DNA of 64,000 nt, taken from assembly GCF_013409745.1 (NCBI RefSeq), contig NZ_JACCBH010000001.1, forward strand, positions 620,001 through 684,000, given 5' to 3'. Of this stretch, positions 28,253-36,160 are shown one piece after another (position 1 is the stretch's first letter; each line of letters starts with the position of its first letter). The notes under the pieces were generated by a model that was not told where the DNA came from, did not search any database, and worked only from the letters and a program-made list of their open reading frames with translations. The DNA comes from Microbacterium pseudoresistens (GTDB taxonomy: Bacteria > Actinomycetota > Actinomycetes > Actinomycetales > Microbacteriaceae). The position numbers and the translations under genes were made by a program.

Positions 28253-30045
28253 TCCGCACCCTGCTCTCGCTGCTGCCCGCGAAGACCCGACCCACCGTGC
28301 GGACGTACTTCGCCCTCACCGTCGTGGGTCTCGTGCTGCGCGCGTCCGGCGCCGTGCTGCTCGTGCCCCTGGTCGCCGCGCTGTTCGGCGACGAGCCTGC
28401 CACCGCGTGGCCGTGGCTGGGGGTGCTCGCGCTGGTCACCGTGGTCGGCTGGGCCGTGGATGCGTCCGCGGCGCGTCTGGGATTCGGGATCGGCTTCGAC
28501 CTGCTCGACTCGGGTCAGCGCACGGTCGCCGACCGCATCACCCGTGTGCGCCTGGACTGGTTCACGGCCGAGAACACAGCCACCACGCGTCAGGCCGTCG
28601 CGGCGACGGGTCCCGATCTCGTCGGTGTGGTCATCTACCTCGTCGGCCCGCTGCTGGCCGCCGTGCTGCTGCCCGTCGTGATCGCCCTGGCACTGCTGCC
28701 AATCTCGTGGCCGCTCGCGGTGGCCGCCCTGCTCGGCGTGCCCGTGCTGCTGCTGGCGCTGTGGGGCGCTGGCCGCCTGAGCCGCACGGCGGATCGAGCC
28801 GCCGATGCGGCGAACAACCGGCTCACCGAGCGGATCGTCGAGTTCGCGCGCACCCAGCAGGCTCTGCGGGCCGCGCGCCGCGTCGAGCCCGCCTGCAGCC
28901 ACGCGGGCGCCGCGCTGGCCGCACAGCACGGCGCGACGATGCGCATGCTCCTGCTGCAGGTACCCGGACAGGTCGTCTTCGGCCTCGCCAGCCAGCTCGC
29001 CCTGCTGCTGCTCGCAGGGACGACCGTGGTGCTGACCGTGCGCGGGGAGCTGAGCGTGCCGGAGGCCATCGCGCTCATCGTCGTGATCGTGCGCTACCTG
29101 GAATCCTTCACCGTCGTCTCCGAGCTCTCGCCCGGCATCGAGACGACCACGGGATCGCTACGACGCATCCGCGCCGTGCTCGACGCGCCCGTCGTGCCTG
29201 CGGGAACGACTCCGGGCGCCGGAGTGGGAGCACCCCGGGTCGAGCTGCGCGGCGTCAGGTTCGGGTACGGCGCGGGAGCCGACGGCGCAGGAATCGACGG
29301 CACAGGAATCGACGGCGCAGGGTCCGAGGTCGCCCCTGTGCTCGACACGCTGGATCTGACCCTCGAACCCGGTACGACGACGGCGATCGTCGGGCCGTCG
29401 GGCTCGGGCAAGAGCACGGTGCTCGCCCTGCTCGCGGGACTGCACCGACCCACGACCGGCAGCATCCTCGTCGACGGCGTCGACGTGTCGACCCTGGATG
29501 CCGATGCCCGCCGCGACCTGGTGAGCATGGTGTTCCAGCATTCGTATCTGTTCGACGGATCCATCCGCGAGAACGTGCGCGTGGGGGCGCCATCGGCCGA
29601 TGACGACGCCGTCGAGCGCGCGGCGGGGCTCGCCCGCGTCGACGCCCTCGTCGAGCGGCTTCCCGGCGGCTGGGGCAGCCGGGTGGGCGAGGCGGGAACG
29701 GGCCTGTCGGGCGGCGAGCGCCAGCGCGTCTCGATCGCCAGGGCGCTGCTGAAGCCGGCCCCCGTGCTGCTCGTCGACGAGGCGACCAGCGCACTCGACA
29801 CCGAGAACGAGGCGGCGGTGACCGCTGCGCTCACCGCCGATCCGCTGCCGCGGACGCGCGTGATCGTCGCGCATCGCCTCGCCAGCATCCGCGCCGCCGA
29901 CCGGGTGGTGTTCCTCGAGGAGGGGCGCATCGTCGAAGACGGCACGGTCGATGACCTGCTGGCCGCCGACGGACGCTTCGCCGAGTTCTGGCGACAGCAG
30001 GATGCAGCCGGCGGCTGGCGCCTCGGCGCCGACGCCGCGGCCTGA
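28249..30045 (+). CDS. irtB: Siderophore importer subunit, ABC permease-ATPase (IrtB-like)
   Basis: A 598-aa half-transporter expected to heterodimerise with the upstream IrtA-like protein. Six exporter-type helices span about residues 20-300. The ATPase has Walker [10 protein letters not shown] (about 381), Q-loop [16 protein letters not shown], signature [11 protein letters not shown], Walker [13 protein letters not shown] and H-loop IVAHRLASI. Between helices and ATPase, a linker holds three 5-residue repeats from a 15-bp tandem (29281-29325: AGIDG-type units), which may vary between strains. ATG 28249 overlaps the irtA stop (ATGA). Confidence 0.9.
   Translation: MIRTLLSLLPAKTRPTVRTYFALTVVGLVLRASGAVLLVPLVAALFGDEPATAWPWLGVLALVTVVGWAVDASAARLGFGIGFDLLDSGQRTVADRITRVRLDWFTAENTATTRQAVAATGPDLVGVVIYLVGPLLAAVLLPVVIALALLPISWPLAVAALLGVPVLLLALWGAGRLSRTADRAADAANNRLTERIVEFARTQQALRAARRVEPACSHAGAALAAQHGATMRMLLLQVPGQVVFGLASQLALLLLAGTTVVLTVRGELSVPEAIALIVVIVRYLESFTVVSELSPGIETTTGSLRRIRAVLDAPVVPAGTTPGAGVGAPRVELRGVRFGYGAGADGAGIDGTGIDGAGSEVAPVLDTLDLTLEPGTTTAIVGPSGSGKSTVLALLAGLHRPTTGSILVDGVDVSTLDADARRDLVSMVFQHSYLFDGSIRENVRVGAPSADDDAVERAAGLARVDALVERLPGGWGSRVGEAGTGLSGGERQRVSIARALLKPAPVLLVDEATSALDTENEAAVTAALTADPLPRTRVIVAHRLASIRAADRVVFLEEGRIVEDGTVDDLLAADGRFAEFWRQQDAAGGWRLGADAAA
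29281..29325 (+). repeat. 15-bp tandem repeat, 3 copies, inside irtB
   Basis: Units at 29281-29295, 29296-29310 and 29311-29325. The first two differ at one base and the third ends in GGTCC instead of GAATC. The unit length is a multiple of three, so copy change would lengthen or shorten the linker in steps of five residues without a frameshift. Confidence 0.85.
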
Positions 30046-30066
30046 GATGCCTGAACGCGTTGGCGG

Positions 30067-31482
30067 TCACTCCGGGCGGCCGTACTCCTCGAGCAGGCGC
30101 AGCCATACCTCGCTGATGGTGGGATAGGCCGGCACGGCGTGCCAGAGACGGTCGAGGGGTACCTCGCCGACGATCGCGATCGTCGCCGCGTGCAGTAGGT
30201 CTGCGACATCCTGCCCGACGAAGGTCGCACCCACGATCACGCCGCGTTCCTCGTCGACCACGAGCTTCGCGCGGCCCGAGTAGCCATCCGCATGCAGCGC
30301 GGCACCGGCGACAGCGCCCAGGTCGTACTCGACGGCACGCACGGCGATGCCCTTGTCGCGAGCGTCTTTCTCCGTCATCCCCGCCGCGGCGACCTCCGGA
30401 TCGGAGAACACCACGCGTGGCACGGCGCTGTGATCGGCCGTGGCGACATGCGCGCCCCACGGCTCATCACACACGGCCGTACCGTTCAGACGCGCGGCGA
30501 TCGCCTCGCCCGCTGCACGCGCCTGATACTTGCCCTGGTGCGTGAGCAGCGCACGGGCGTTCACATCGCCCACGGCGTAGAGCCAGTCGGTGCCGTTCAC
30601 GAGCATCGTGTCGTCGACCGAGAGCGACACGATGCCCACCGCATCCAGGCCCAGCTCGTCGCTGTTCGGCCGTCGCCCTGTGGAGACGAGGATCTCGTCC
30701 GCCTCGATCGCGGTGCCGTCGTCGAGCGTCACGGCGACGACGCCGCCGGCATTCCGATCGACCCGTGTGGGTGAGACGCCCAGCCGCACATCGACTCCCT
30801 GCAGCTCGAGCGCTTCTGCGATCATGTCGCCCACGAACGGCTCCTCCCGCGAGAGGAGCGCGTGCCGGGCGATGATCGTCACGGCCGATCCGAGGGATGC
30901 GAATGCGAACGCGAGCTCGGTGCCGGCGACACCCCCGCCGAGCACGACGAGCCGCGGCGGCACGTGGTCGGCCGAGGCCGCCTCCCGCGTTCCCCACGGT
31001 GCCGCATCCGCGAGTCCGGGAACGTCGGGCAGTCGCGGGACGGATCCCGTCGCCAGCGCCACGGCGCGTGCCGTGTAGACGCGCTCCCCCACCCGCACAC
31101 GCCCGGGGCCGTCGAGGCATCCCTCTCCGCGGATCAGGGCGATGCCCGCCGACTCGAGCCACGACACCTGTCCGCTGTCGTCCCACCCCGAGGTGAACGC
31201 CGTGCGCCGCGCGAGCACCGCATCCGCATCGAGATCGCCGGTGATCGCCTCGCGCGCCCCGGGGAGTCGTCGCGCCGCGCGCAGCGCATGACCGCTGCGC
31301 AGGAGCGCCTTGGACGGCATGCACGCCCAGTACGAGCATTCGCCGCCCACGAGCTCCGATTCGACGATCGCCGCGCGCACGCCCCGTTTCGTCGCGTAGT
31401 CGGCGACGTTCTCGCCGACCGGCCCCGCGCCGATCACGATGAGGTCGTAGTCGGTCGTGTCGTTCTCGCGTAGGTCAGTCAC
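30067..31482 (-). CDS. FAD-dependent pyridine nucleotide-disulfide oxidoreductase
   Basis: A 471-aa class I disulfide reductase. The FAD motif is VIGAGPVGENVADYA (about 15-29). The redox-active pair is in GGECSYWACMPSKALLR (CxxxxC, about 46-62, with two aromatics inside, unlike the LNVGCIP-type spacer of lipoamide dehydrogenase). The NAD(P) motif is VVLGGGVAGTELAFAFA (about 170-186), and the C-terminal dimerisation domain carries the catalytic HAVPAYPTISE (His/Glu). This subgroup is widespread in actinobacteria as a quinone or unassigned disulfide reductase. GTG 31482 has a strong AGGAGG Shine-Dalgarno. Confidence 0.88.
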   Translation of the reverse strand: MTDLRENDTTDYDLIVIGAGPVGENVADYATKRGVRAAIVESELVGGECSYWACMPSKALLRSGHALRAARRLPGAREAITGDLDADAVLARRTAFTSGWDDSGQVSWLESAGIALIRGEGCLDGPGRVRVGERVYTARAVALATGSVPRLPDVPGLADAAPWGTREAASADHVPPRLVVLGGGVAGTELAFAFASLGSAVTIIARHALLSREEPFVGDMIAEALELQGVDVRLGVSPTRVDRNAGGVVAVTLDDGTAIEADEILVSTGRRPNSDELGLDAVGIVSLSVDDTMLVNGTDWLYAVGDVNARALLTHQGKYQARAAGEAIAARLNGTAVCDEPWGAHVATADHSAVPRVVFSDPEVAAAGMTEKDARDKGIAVRAVEYDLGAVAGAALHADGYSGRAKLVVDEERGVIVGATFVGQDVADLLHAATIAIVGEVPLDRLWHAVPAYPTISEVWLRLLEEYGRPE

Positions 31483-31588
31483 GGTGCCTCCTGCGCTTCA
31501 CGATACTCACGCGGGACGGGGGCGTGGCCGAATCAGCGAGATCGACGAACGCTGCCCGAAGCGCGGACCGAGTCCAGCACGCTCCGCG

Positions 31589-31972
31589 TCAACCGGCGGG
31601 CTTCATCCGCACCGCCGACCAGGTGTCGTCGACCGCGACGTTGGCGTTGAGCGTCCAGCCCCGTTCGCCGACGCGCTGCCAGATGCTGTCGCGGTTGACG
31701 TCGCTGCGGTTGCCCTTCGGGTAGACGAGCCAGGCCGCGCGGGCGCCGGCCACATGAGGCAGGATCGAGCCGAGCCGGGCGTCGAGATCGGCGCGGTCGG
31801 CCACGAACGCGATGGCGATGCCACCGGTCGCCCGGTCGATGCCGTCGATGACGACGACATCGGCGGGCAGCGGATCGAGCAGGGTTCGCTGCTCGACGTC
31901 GGCGATGAGCAGCACCTCGTCACCGGTCTGGATCTGCAGCTTCTCGGCCACGGTCTTCGCCACGAATCCCAC
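31589..31972 (-). CDS. DUF3052-family protein
   Basis: A 127-aa protein. The core KTVAEKLQIQTGDEVLLI, then DVVVIDGIDR, then LGSILPHVAGARAAWLVYPKG and the C-terminal DDTWSAVRMKP match actinobacterial DUF3052 proteins, which have no assigned function. The frame is open to 32119, but upstream residues look non-homologous; I chose GTG 31972 because a GGAGAG Shine-Dalgarno sits just before it and the conserved block begins there. It is divergent from the leader-controlled MFS gene. Confidence 0.7.
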   Translation of the reverse strand: MGFVAKTVAEKLQIQTGDEVLLIADVEQRTLLDPLPADVVVIDGIDRATGGIAIAFVADRADLDARLGSILPHVAGARAAWLVYPKGNRSDVNRDSIWQRVGERGWTLNANVAVDDTWSAVRMKPAG

Positions 31973-32065
31973 CCGCTCTCCGATCGTGTCGGGCCGTCTC
32001 GTGTCGACGGCCCGACCCTGTGCGAACAGTCTCGCATCCGGAGGCGGTCGGGTAAGCTGACGCCC

Positions 32066-32107
32066 ATGCGCGCGACGCTCCTTCTTCGGAGCCGCGGCGG
32101 GGTCTGA
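32066..32107 (+). CDS. Putative leaderless leader peptide (13 aa, Leu/Arg-rich) before an MFS gene
   Basis: The frame encodes MRATLLLRSRGGV. A TAAGCT hexamer (32053-32058) lies 7 nt before ATG 32066, so the transcript would begin almost at the ATG. The run of three Leu codons plus Arg codons and the alternative hairpins at 32111-32149 resemble an attenuator or a drug-sensing leader peptide. No homologue search was possible. Confidence 0.55.
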   Translation: MRATLLLRSRGGV

Positions 32108-32110
32108 TCC

Positions 32111-32149
32111 GACCGGCACCCCGACGTGGTGCCGATTCGCGTGCCGGTC
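32111..32149 (+). promoter_or_regulatory. Mutually exclusive hairpins between leader peptide and MFS gene
   Basis: Arm A GACCGGCAC (32111-32119) is perfectly complementary to arm C GTGCCGGTC (32141-32149). A shifted version of arm A, CGGCACC (32114-32120), is perfectly complementary to arm B GGTGCCG (32128-32134). A-B and A-C cannot form together. A ribosome stalled on the leader ORF, which ends 3 nt before arm A, would block arm A, so pairing would depend on leader translation. No U-tract follows, so control may act on translation of the MFS start at 32176. Confidence 0.6.
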
Positions 32150-32175
32150 GTCGTCCGATCAGCCCGGAGCCCTCC

Positions 32176-33438
32176 ATGCGCATCACTCCCCACCCCTGGG
32201 TCATGCTCGTCGCGGCGGTCGTCGCCCAGGCCGCGACCACCGTCGTCGCCGCGACGCCCGCCTTCCTCATCCCGCTGCTGCACACCGTCCAGGGGCTCTC
32301 CCTCGCCGAGGCCGGGCTCATGGCCGCGGCACCCAACCTCGGTCTCGTGCTCACGCTCGTCGCCTGGGGAGCCGCCACAGACCGTTGGGGCGAGCGCCGG
32401 ATCGTACTGAGCGGTCTCGCTGCGACGACCGTCGCCGTGCTGCTGGCGATGCTCGCGCAGGGGTTCGTCGCACAGGGACTCGCGCTGGTCCTGGCCGGGG
32501 CGATGTCGGCGTGCACGAATGCGGCGAGCGGCCGCCTCATCGTCGGCTGGTTCCCGCCCGAACGCCGCGGACTCGCCATGGGCATCCGGCAGACCTGCCA
32601 GCCGCTCGGGATCGCACTGGCCTCGCTCGTCGTTCCCGCCCTGGCCGCCGGCGGGTCGGCCGCACCCGCCTTCGCGTTCGGCGGCGCGCTGTGCCTCGTG
32701 GGGCTCGCCTTCTGCGCGCTCGTGGTCGTCGACCCCGCGCGCGAGCCTCGGCATGCGGCGGCGCCGACCCGCAATCCTTACCGGGGCAGCAGCGTTCTGC
32801 AGCGGATCCACGCGGTGTCGGTGCTGCTCGTCGTGCCTCAGTTCACGCTGTCGACCTTCGGGCTGATCTGGTTCATCGTCGCCTTCGAGTGGACACCGTT
32901 CGTGGCGGGCATCGTCGTCGCGGCGGCACAGGTGCTCGGCGCCGTCGGCCGCATCGTCGTGGGCGGACTCAGCGACCGGATCGGATCGCGCCTCGTGCCG
33001 TTGCGCGCGGTGGCGATCGCGGTCGTGGTCGGAATGCTCGCCACAGCCGCCTTCGGTGCGCTCGACTGGGCCATCCCCGCCGCGGCCTGCTACATCCTCG
33101 CCAGCTGCCTGAGCGTCGCCGACAACGGACTCGCCTTCACCGCGGTCGCGGAGATCGCCGGATCCGGGTGGGCGGGCCGGGCGCTGGGCGTGCAGAACAC
33201 CGGGCAGTTCCTTGGCGCGGCGCTCGTGCCTCCCGCGATCGGCGCCGTCATCGGACTCGTCGGCTACCCGCTCGCCTTCGCGCTCGTCGCGATCGCGCCC
33301 GCCGCCGCCGCGATACTTGTCCCGGGGCGGGCCTCCGACCTCACCGCCGGCGCTCCGACCGGGCAGGGGGCTATGGCTGGGCTGGGTGCCCGGAGTCAGG
33401 CTTGGTCGGTGGTGCACAGACGCCGTACGCATCGATGA
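32176..33438 (+). CDS. MFS transporter
   Basis: A 420-aa protein with twelve predicted helices. The loop 2-3 motif is GAATDRWGERRIVLSGL (about 58-74), matching the MFS signature D-R-x-G-x-R-R. Repeats of that motif occur in the second half (GGLSDRIGSRLVPLRAV, about 264-280). Its C-terminal ~22 residues overlap the convergent tetR gene by 68 bp. The upstream leader peptide and hairpins suggest inducible expression, as for some drug exporters, but the substrate is not known. Confidence 0.85.
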   Translation: MRITPHPWVMLVAAVVAQAATTVVAATPAFLIPLLHTVQGLSLAEAGLMAAAPNLGLVLTLVAWGAATDRWGERRIVLSGLAATTVAVLLAMLAQGFVAQGLALVLAGAMSACTNAASGRLIVGWFPPERRGLAMGIRQTCQPLGIALASLVVPALAAGGSAAPAFAFGGALCLVGLAFCALVVVDPAREPRHAAAPTRNPYRGSSVLQRIHAVSVLLVVPQFTLSTFGLIWFIVAFEWTPFVAGIVVAAAQVLGAVGRIVVGGLSDRIGSRLVPLRAVAIAVVVGMLATAAFGALDWAIPAAACYILASCLSVADNGLAFTAVAEIAGSGWAGRALGVQNTGQFLGAALVPPAIGAVIGLVGYPLAFALVAIAPAAAAILVPGRASDLTAGAPTGQGAMAGLGARSQAWSVVHRRRTHR

Positions 33439-34000
33439 ACATGCCGATCAGGGCGTCGATGATGTCCTCGTCGACGGGTCGCATGGTCATCAGCCAGCGG
33501 TAGTAGAGCGTGCCGGAGAGGATCTCTGCGGGGTACTGCAGATCGACGTCCCCGCGCAGTTGCCCCTGTGTCTGGGCGAGCCGGATCCGGTCGAGGGTGC
33601 GCTGTTCGACCGTTGCGAGGAATCTCGCATCGATGGTCTCCCGCAAGCGCTCCTCCGACTGCGCCTCGGTGATCACGGCGCGGTAGATCGGGCCCAGCGG
33701 AGGGCTCGACAATGCACGGGAGGACCGTACGAACTGCTCGCGCAGATCGTCGCGGATATCGCCGGTCGTGTTGTAGTCCAGGCCGCGGGACCAGACGTGG
33801 CTGAGGGCATCGAGCAGAAGCTCCGAGATCGACGACCAGCGCCGATAGATCGTGTGCTTGCCGACCCCGGCCCCGCGGGCGATCGCCTCGATCGTCAGCC
33901 CGCGGTATCCGACTTCGGCGGCGAGACGGAGGGTCACGTCCAGCAGTTCGCGCGTGCGCTCCTCGCCACGGCGGCGCGGTGACGGCGGGGATGGGGTCAT
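33371..34000 (-). CDS. TetR-family transcriptional regulator
   Basis: A 209-aa repressor. The N-terminal HTH is EERTRELLDVTLRLAAEVGYRGLTIEAIARGAGVGKHTIYRRWSS in two parts (helices at about 14-55, recognition segment VGKHTIYRRW); the ligand-binding region is Leu/Ile-rich. ATG 34000 lies 7 nt from TAAGGT (34007-34012, minus), so the mRNA is predicted leaderless. The intergenic dyad at 34015-34041 overlaps this promoter region and the -35 of the divergent doxX-like gene, which implies control of both. The 3' end overlaps the MFS gene, a possible third target. Confidence 0.9.
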   Translation of the reverse strand: MTPSPPSPRRRGEERTRELLDVTLRLAAEVGYRGLTIEAIARGAGVGKHTIYRRWSSISELLLDALSHVWSRGLDYNTTGDIRDDLREQFVRSSRALSSPPLGPIYRAVITEAQSEERLRETIDARFLATVEQRTLDRIRLAQTQGQLRGDVDLQYPAEILSGTLYYRWLMTMRPVDEDIIDALIGMFIDAYGVCAPPTKPDSGHPAQP

Positions 34001-34014
34001 GTACCCACCTTATC

Positions 34015-34041
34015 GTCAACGACACTGCCCGTGCCGTTGAC
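34015..34041. promoter_or_regulatory. Likely TetR operator (27-bp dyad)
   Basis: GTCAACG-a-CAC-N5-GTG-c-CGTTGAC is a 27-bp dyad with ten perfectly paired positions per arm apart from one mismatch. It lies just upstream of the tetR -10 and shares TTGAC with the -35 of the doxX-like promoter. Confidence 0.7.
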
Positions 34042-34065
34042 TCGTGCTTTCCAAGAAGTTAAGCT
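34037..34065 (+). promoter_or_regulatory. Promoter of the DoxX-like gene
   Basis: TTGACT (34037-34042), a 17-bp spacer and TAAGCT (34060-34065). The predicted start is near 34072, leaving a leader of about 77 nt. Confidence 0.75.
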
Positions 34066-34066
34066 T

Positions 34067-34101
34067 GGGCACTATCGGCACGGAGCATGCCGATAGTGCC
34101 C
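34067..34101. promoter_or_regulatory. 14-bp perfect inverted repeat at the start of the DoxX-like transcript
   Basis: GGGCACTATCGGCA (34067-34080) and TGCCGATAGTGCCC (34088-34101) flank a 7-nt loop; one further T-A pair extends it. It begins right after the -10, so it could be a second operator or a 5'-terminal mRNA hairpin. It lacks a T-tract and sits at the promoter, so it is not a terminator for an upstream gene. Confidence 0.75.
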
Positions 34102-34148
34102 ATCGAGGCGGCGATGACCCCTCGAGAGCACAGAGGAGAAAGGAAAGC

Positions 34149-34523
34149 ATGAACATCGCATTGTGGATCGTCGCCGGAGTCTTCGCGATCGGGTTCGTGG
34201 CCGGCGGGATCATCAAACTGACGTGGCCGCACGAGAAGTACGCCGCGAAACTGCACTGGGCGCAGGACTTCACTCCCGGCAAGGTGAAGTTCATGGGAGC
34301 CATCGAGATCCTTGGCGGACTGGGGCTCGTCCTCCCGGCGCTCTTCGGGGTCGCACCCGTGCTGGTCCCTATCGCGGCCTCCGGAATGGCCCTCTATATG
34401 GCGGGGGCCGTGACCGAGCGCATTCGACGATCCGAGTACAGGGACCTTCTCGGCGATCTGGTGTTCCTCGCCGCGATGCTCTTCGTCGCCTGGGGACGCT
34501 ACGCGATCGCGCCGTTCAGCTGA
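34149..34523 (+). CDS. DoxX-like small membrane protein
   Basis: A 124-aa protein with four predicted helices (IALWIVAGVFAIGFVAGGIIKL, MGAIEILGGLGLVLPALFG, VLVPIAASGMALYMAGAV, LVFLAAMLFVAWGRYAI), the size and layout of DoxX-like proteins. Such proteins take part in membrane redox or oxidative-stress functions in some bacteria; the role here is unknown. The Shine-Dalgarno (AAAGGAAA) is well placed before ATG 34149. It is controlled by the divergent TetR site. The Tn7-like transposon is inserted 23 bp after its stop. Confidence 0.82.
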   Translation: MNIALWIVAGVFAIGFVAGGIIKLTWPHEKYAAKLHWAQDFTPGKVKFMGAIEILGGLGLVLPALFGVAPVLVPIAASGMALYMAGAVTERIRRSEYRDLLGDLVFLAAMLFVAWGRYAIAPFS

Positions 34524-34541
34524 ATCTCCCGGAGCGCGACC

Positions 34542-34546
34542 GTCGG
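34542..34546. repeat. Target-site duplication, left copy (GTCGG)
   Basis: GTCGG directly abuts the transposon left tip TGTCCG and is repeated at 48858-48862 directly after the right tip CGGACA. Five-bp duplications are the rule for Tn7-like elements. Confidence 0.9.
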
Positions 34547-34688
34547 TGTCCGTTCTCACGAAAGTTGGCAGTAGGTGAGACGGACCTCCGGCGTGATTCC
34601 GCGGATCTCATGCCCGGGGTCGATGGCACGTTGTCTCACGAAACCTGTCAGTAATGGAACCGAGCGCGCAGTAATGGAACCGAGCGCG
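34547..34688. repeat. Transposon left end: TIR, second TnsB-type repeat and 20-bp tandem duplication
   Basis: TnsB-type repeats: TTCTCACGAAA at 34553-34563 followed by GTTGGCAGTA, and TCTCACGAAA at 34634-34643 followed by CCTGTCAGTA. A tandem duplication of CAGTAATGGAACCGAGCGCG follows (34649-34668 and 34669-34688). No gene is visible from 34547 to 34709. Confidence 0.85.
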
Positions 34689-34709
34689 CCAATCTGACCG
34701 GCAACGTCC

Positions 34710-35402
34710 TCATCCTGCGACATGAGCACGAAGAGCGACGAAGATCGGGGCGGAACTCCACTTGTCGAACTGTTCCGCATCGATCATGCGCAGCGCCTCG
34801 ACTGGCTGAGGCTCGACCAGCCGCTCGAGCACAAAGCCCGCGTCCGCGACCTCGTTGAGCAACGTGCTCATCGTCATGAGCTGATACTCCATCGTCGCTT
34901 CACCGAACGATCGCGTCACCCATCGCTCATCAAAATACGAGCCACCAAAGTAGCCCCAGTCAGCTGTCGGATGCGTGGACGAGAGCACGAACCACCCGCC
35001 CGGCCGCAGAATGCGGCGGACCTCGCTCAGGAACCGCGGGCGGTCGCTGAGATGGTGGATCACAAGCGCGCAGACGACACCGTCCTGCGAAGCATCCGGC
35101 AGGAAGCCGAGTGGCACGTCGAGGTCGTGGTGCACGATCGTGGCCATCGGCGCGGCTTCACGCGCGACCCCGGCGAGCACCTCGCTACCCTCGACGCCGG
35201 TGACCTTCGCGCCAGCAGCACTGAGTATCGCCGCGAGGTGACCCGCCCCACATCCAAGGTCGGCGACCTCCTGTCCGCGGGCATCACCGATCAACGAGAC
35301 GACCGCAGGCCGCTCATGCAAGGAATTCAGACCGGGTGCATCCGCCCTAGCCGCGAAGACCTGACCCGCGACCCCGTGATATGCCCTGTTCTGCTCAGCC
35401 AT
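34710..35402 (-). CDS. Class I SAM-dependent methyltransferase (cargo)
   Basis: A 230-aa protein with the Rossmann methyltransferase motifs: motif I EVADLGCGAGHLAAIL (about 45-60), VTGVEGSEV (about 67-75), motif IV region DGVVCALVIHHLSDR (about 107-121) and RRILRPGGWFVLSS (about 128-141). It resembles small-molecule O/N-methyltransferases of the Methyltransf_11 type; the substrate is not visible. AGTCTA (TAGACT on the minus strand, 35409-35414) ends 6 nt before ATG 35402. It is the cargo gene closest to the left end. Confidence 0.85.
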   Translation of the reverse strand: MAEQNRAYHGVAGQVFAARADAPGLNSLHERPAVVSLIGDARGQEVADLGCGAGHLAAILSAAGAKVTGVEGSEVLAGVAREAAPMATIVHHDLDVPLGFLPDASQDGVVCALVIHHLSDRPRFLSEVRRILRPGGWFVLSSTHPTADWGYFGGSYFDERWVTRSFGEATMEYQLMTMSTLLNEVADAGFVLERLVEPQPVEALRMIDAEQFDKWSSAPIFVALRAHVAG

Positions 35403-35521
35403 CGAACGAGTCTATGGGCGTGGCGCATCGCCGTCGCAGCAGCACCGCGTCGATGCTTCCTCGACCAACCCGGCTGCCGCAGGCGGCACCGTCAGAACGA
35501 TGTAACAGATATATTCGTTTC

Positions 35522-36160
35522 ATGGAGCTTGCAACTCAGAGTGACGAGTCGCTCCTGACGCTCGCTCGACGAGTGCGGCAGGAGCAGCTCCGCCGTCGCG
35601 GCCTCACACACGCTTGCGCTGTGTGTGGGAAGAATTTCGTCGCGCGCAGCGGTGCGCGAACATGCTCGACAGCCTGTCGAGTTAGAGCACAGCGTGCGCG
35701 TGCTCGCTCTACTCGGGAAGGACGCAAAACGATGATCGGTGTCGGATATGAGGGGCTCACCGTCGATCAATTGGTCGCTCGCCTTAAAGCAGAAGGCGTT
35801 GAGGTACTAGTCGATGTCCGACTCACGCCGCTGTCACGCAAGCCGGGCCTGTCCAAGCGAGCGCTGTCGGCCGCCTTGGCAGCGGAGGACATCCGCTACA
35901 TCCATGACCGCCGGCTCGGCAATCCTAAGGAGAACCGATCTGCCTACGCAGACGCCGAATCCGACGCCGGTATTGCTGCGCGCGCCCGCTATCGCGCGCA
36001 GATCAATAGCGGCGATGGCGCTGACGCCGTGCGTGACCTTGCCACCCTTGCCAAAGAGAAAGTGGTGGCTGTTCTGTGTTTCGAAGCCGACCAGGCGCAC
36101 TGTCACCGCGAGCAGGTCATTGCTGCGGTCCGGGATGCCGACGTCTCAGTCCTGGTCTAG
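35522..36160 (+). CDS. DUF488 protein with N-terminal zinc finger (cargo)
   Basis: A 212-aa protein. Residues 30-55 hold a C-x2-C...C-x3-C zinc finger (Cys32, 35, 48, 52) in an Arg-rich setting, so it probably binds nucleic acid. Residues 70-212 are a DUF488 domain: IGVGYEGLTVDQLVARL, VDVRLTPLSRKPGLSK, YIHDRRLGNP and VLCFEADQAHCHREQVI, the last being the family's Cys/His cluster. DUF488 function is unknown. TATATT (35510-35515) ends 6 nt before ATG 35522. Its 3' end overlaps the convergent 281-aa gene by 15 bp, suggesting a two-gene module. Confidence 0.82.
   Translation: MELATQSDESLLTLARRVRQEQLRRRGLTHACAVCGKNFVARSGARTCSTACRVRAQRARARSTREGRKTMIGVGYEGLTVDQLVARLKAEGVEVLVDVRLTPLSRKPGLSKRALSAALAAEDIRYIHDRRLGNPKENRSAYADAESDAGIAARARYRAQINSGDGADAVRDLATLAKEKVVAVLCFEADQAHCHREQVIAAVRDADVSVLV

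Noticed and set aside
33371..33438. The 68-bp overlap of the MFS and tetR 3' ends as a sign of a frameshift
   Set aside because: Both reading frames stay intact, the MFS protein already has twelve helices before the overlap, and convergent overlaps of this size occur in compact genomes.
34575..34581. GTGAGAC as an additional inverted TnsB site in the left end
   Set aside because: Only seven bases match the repeat core and the flanking bases do not, so it was not counted among the end repeats.
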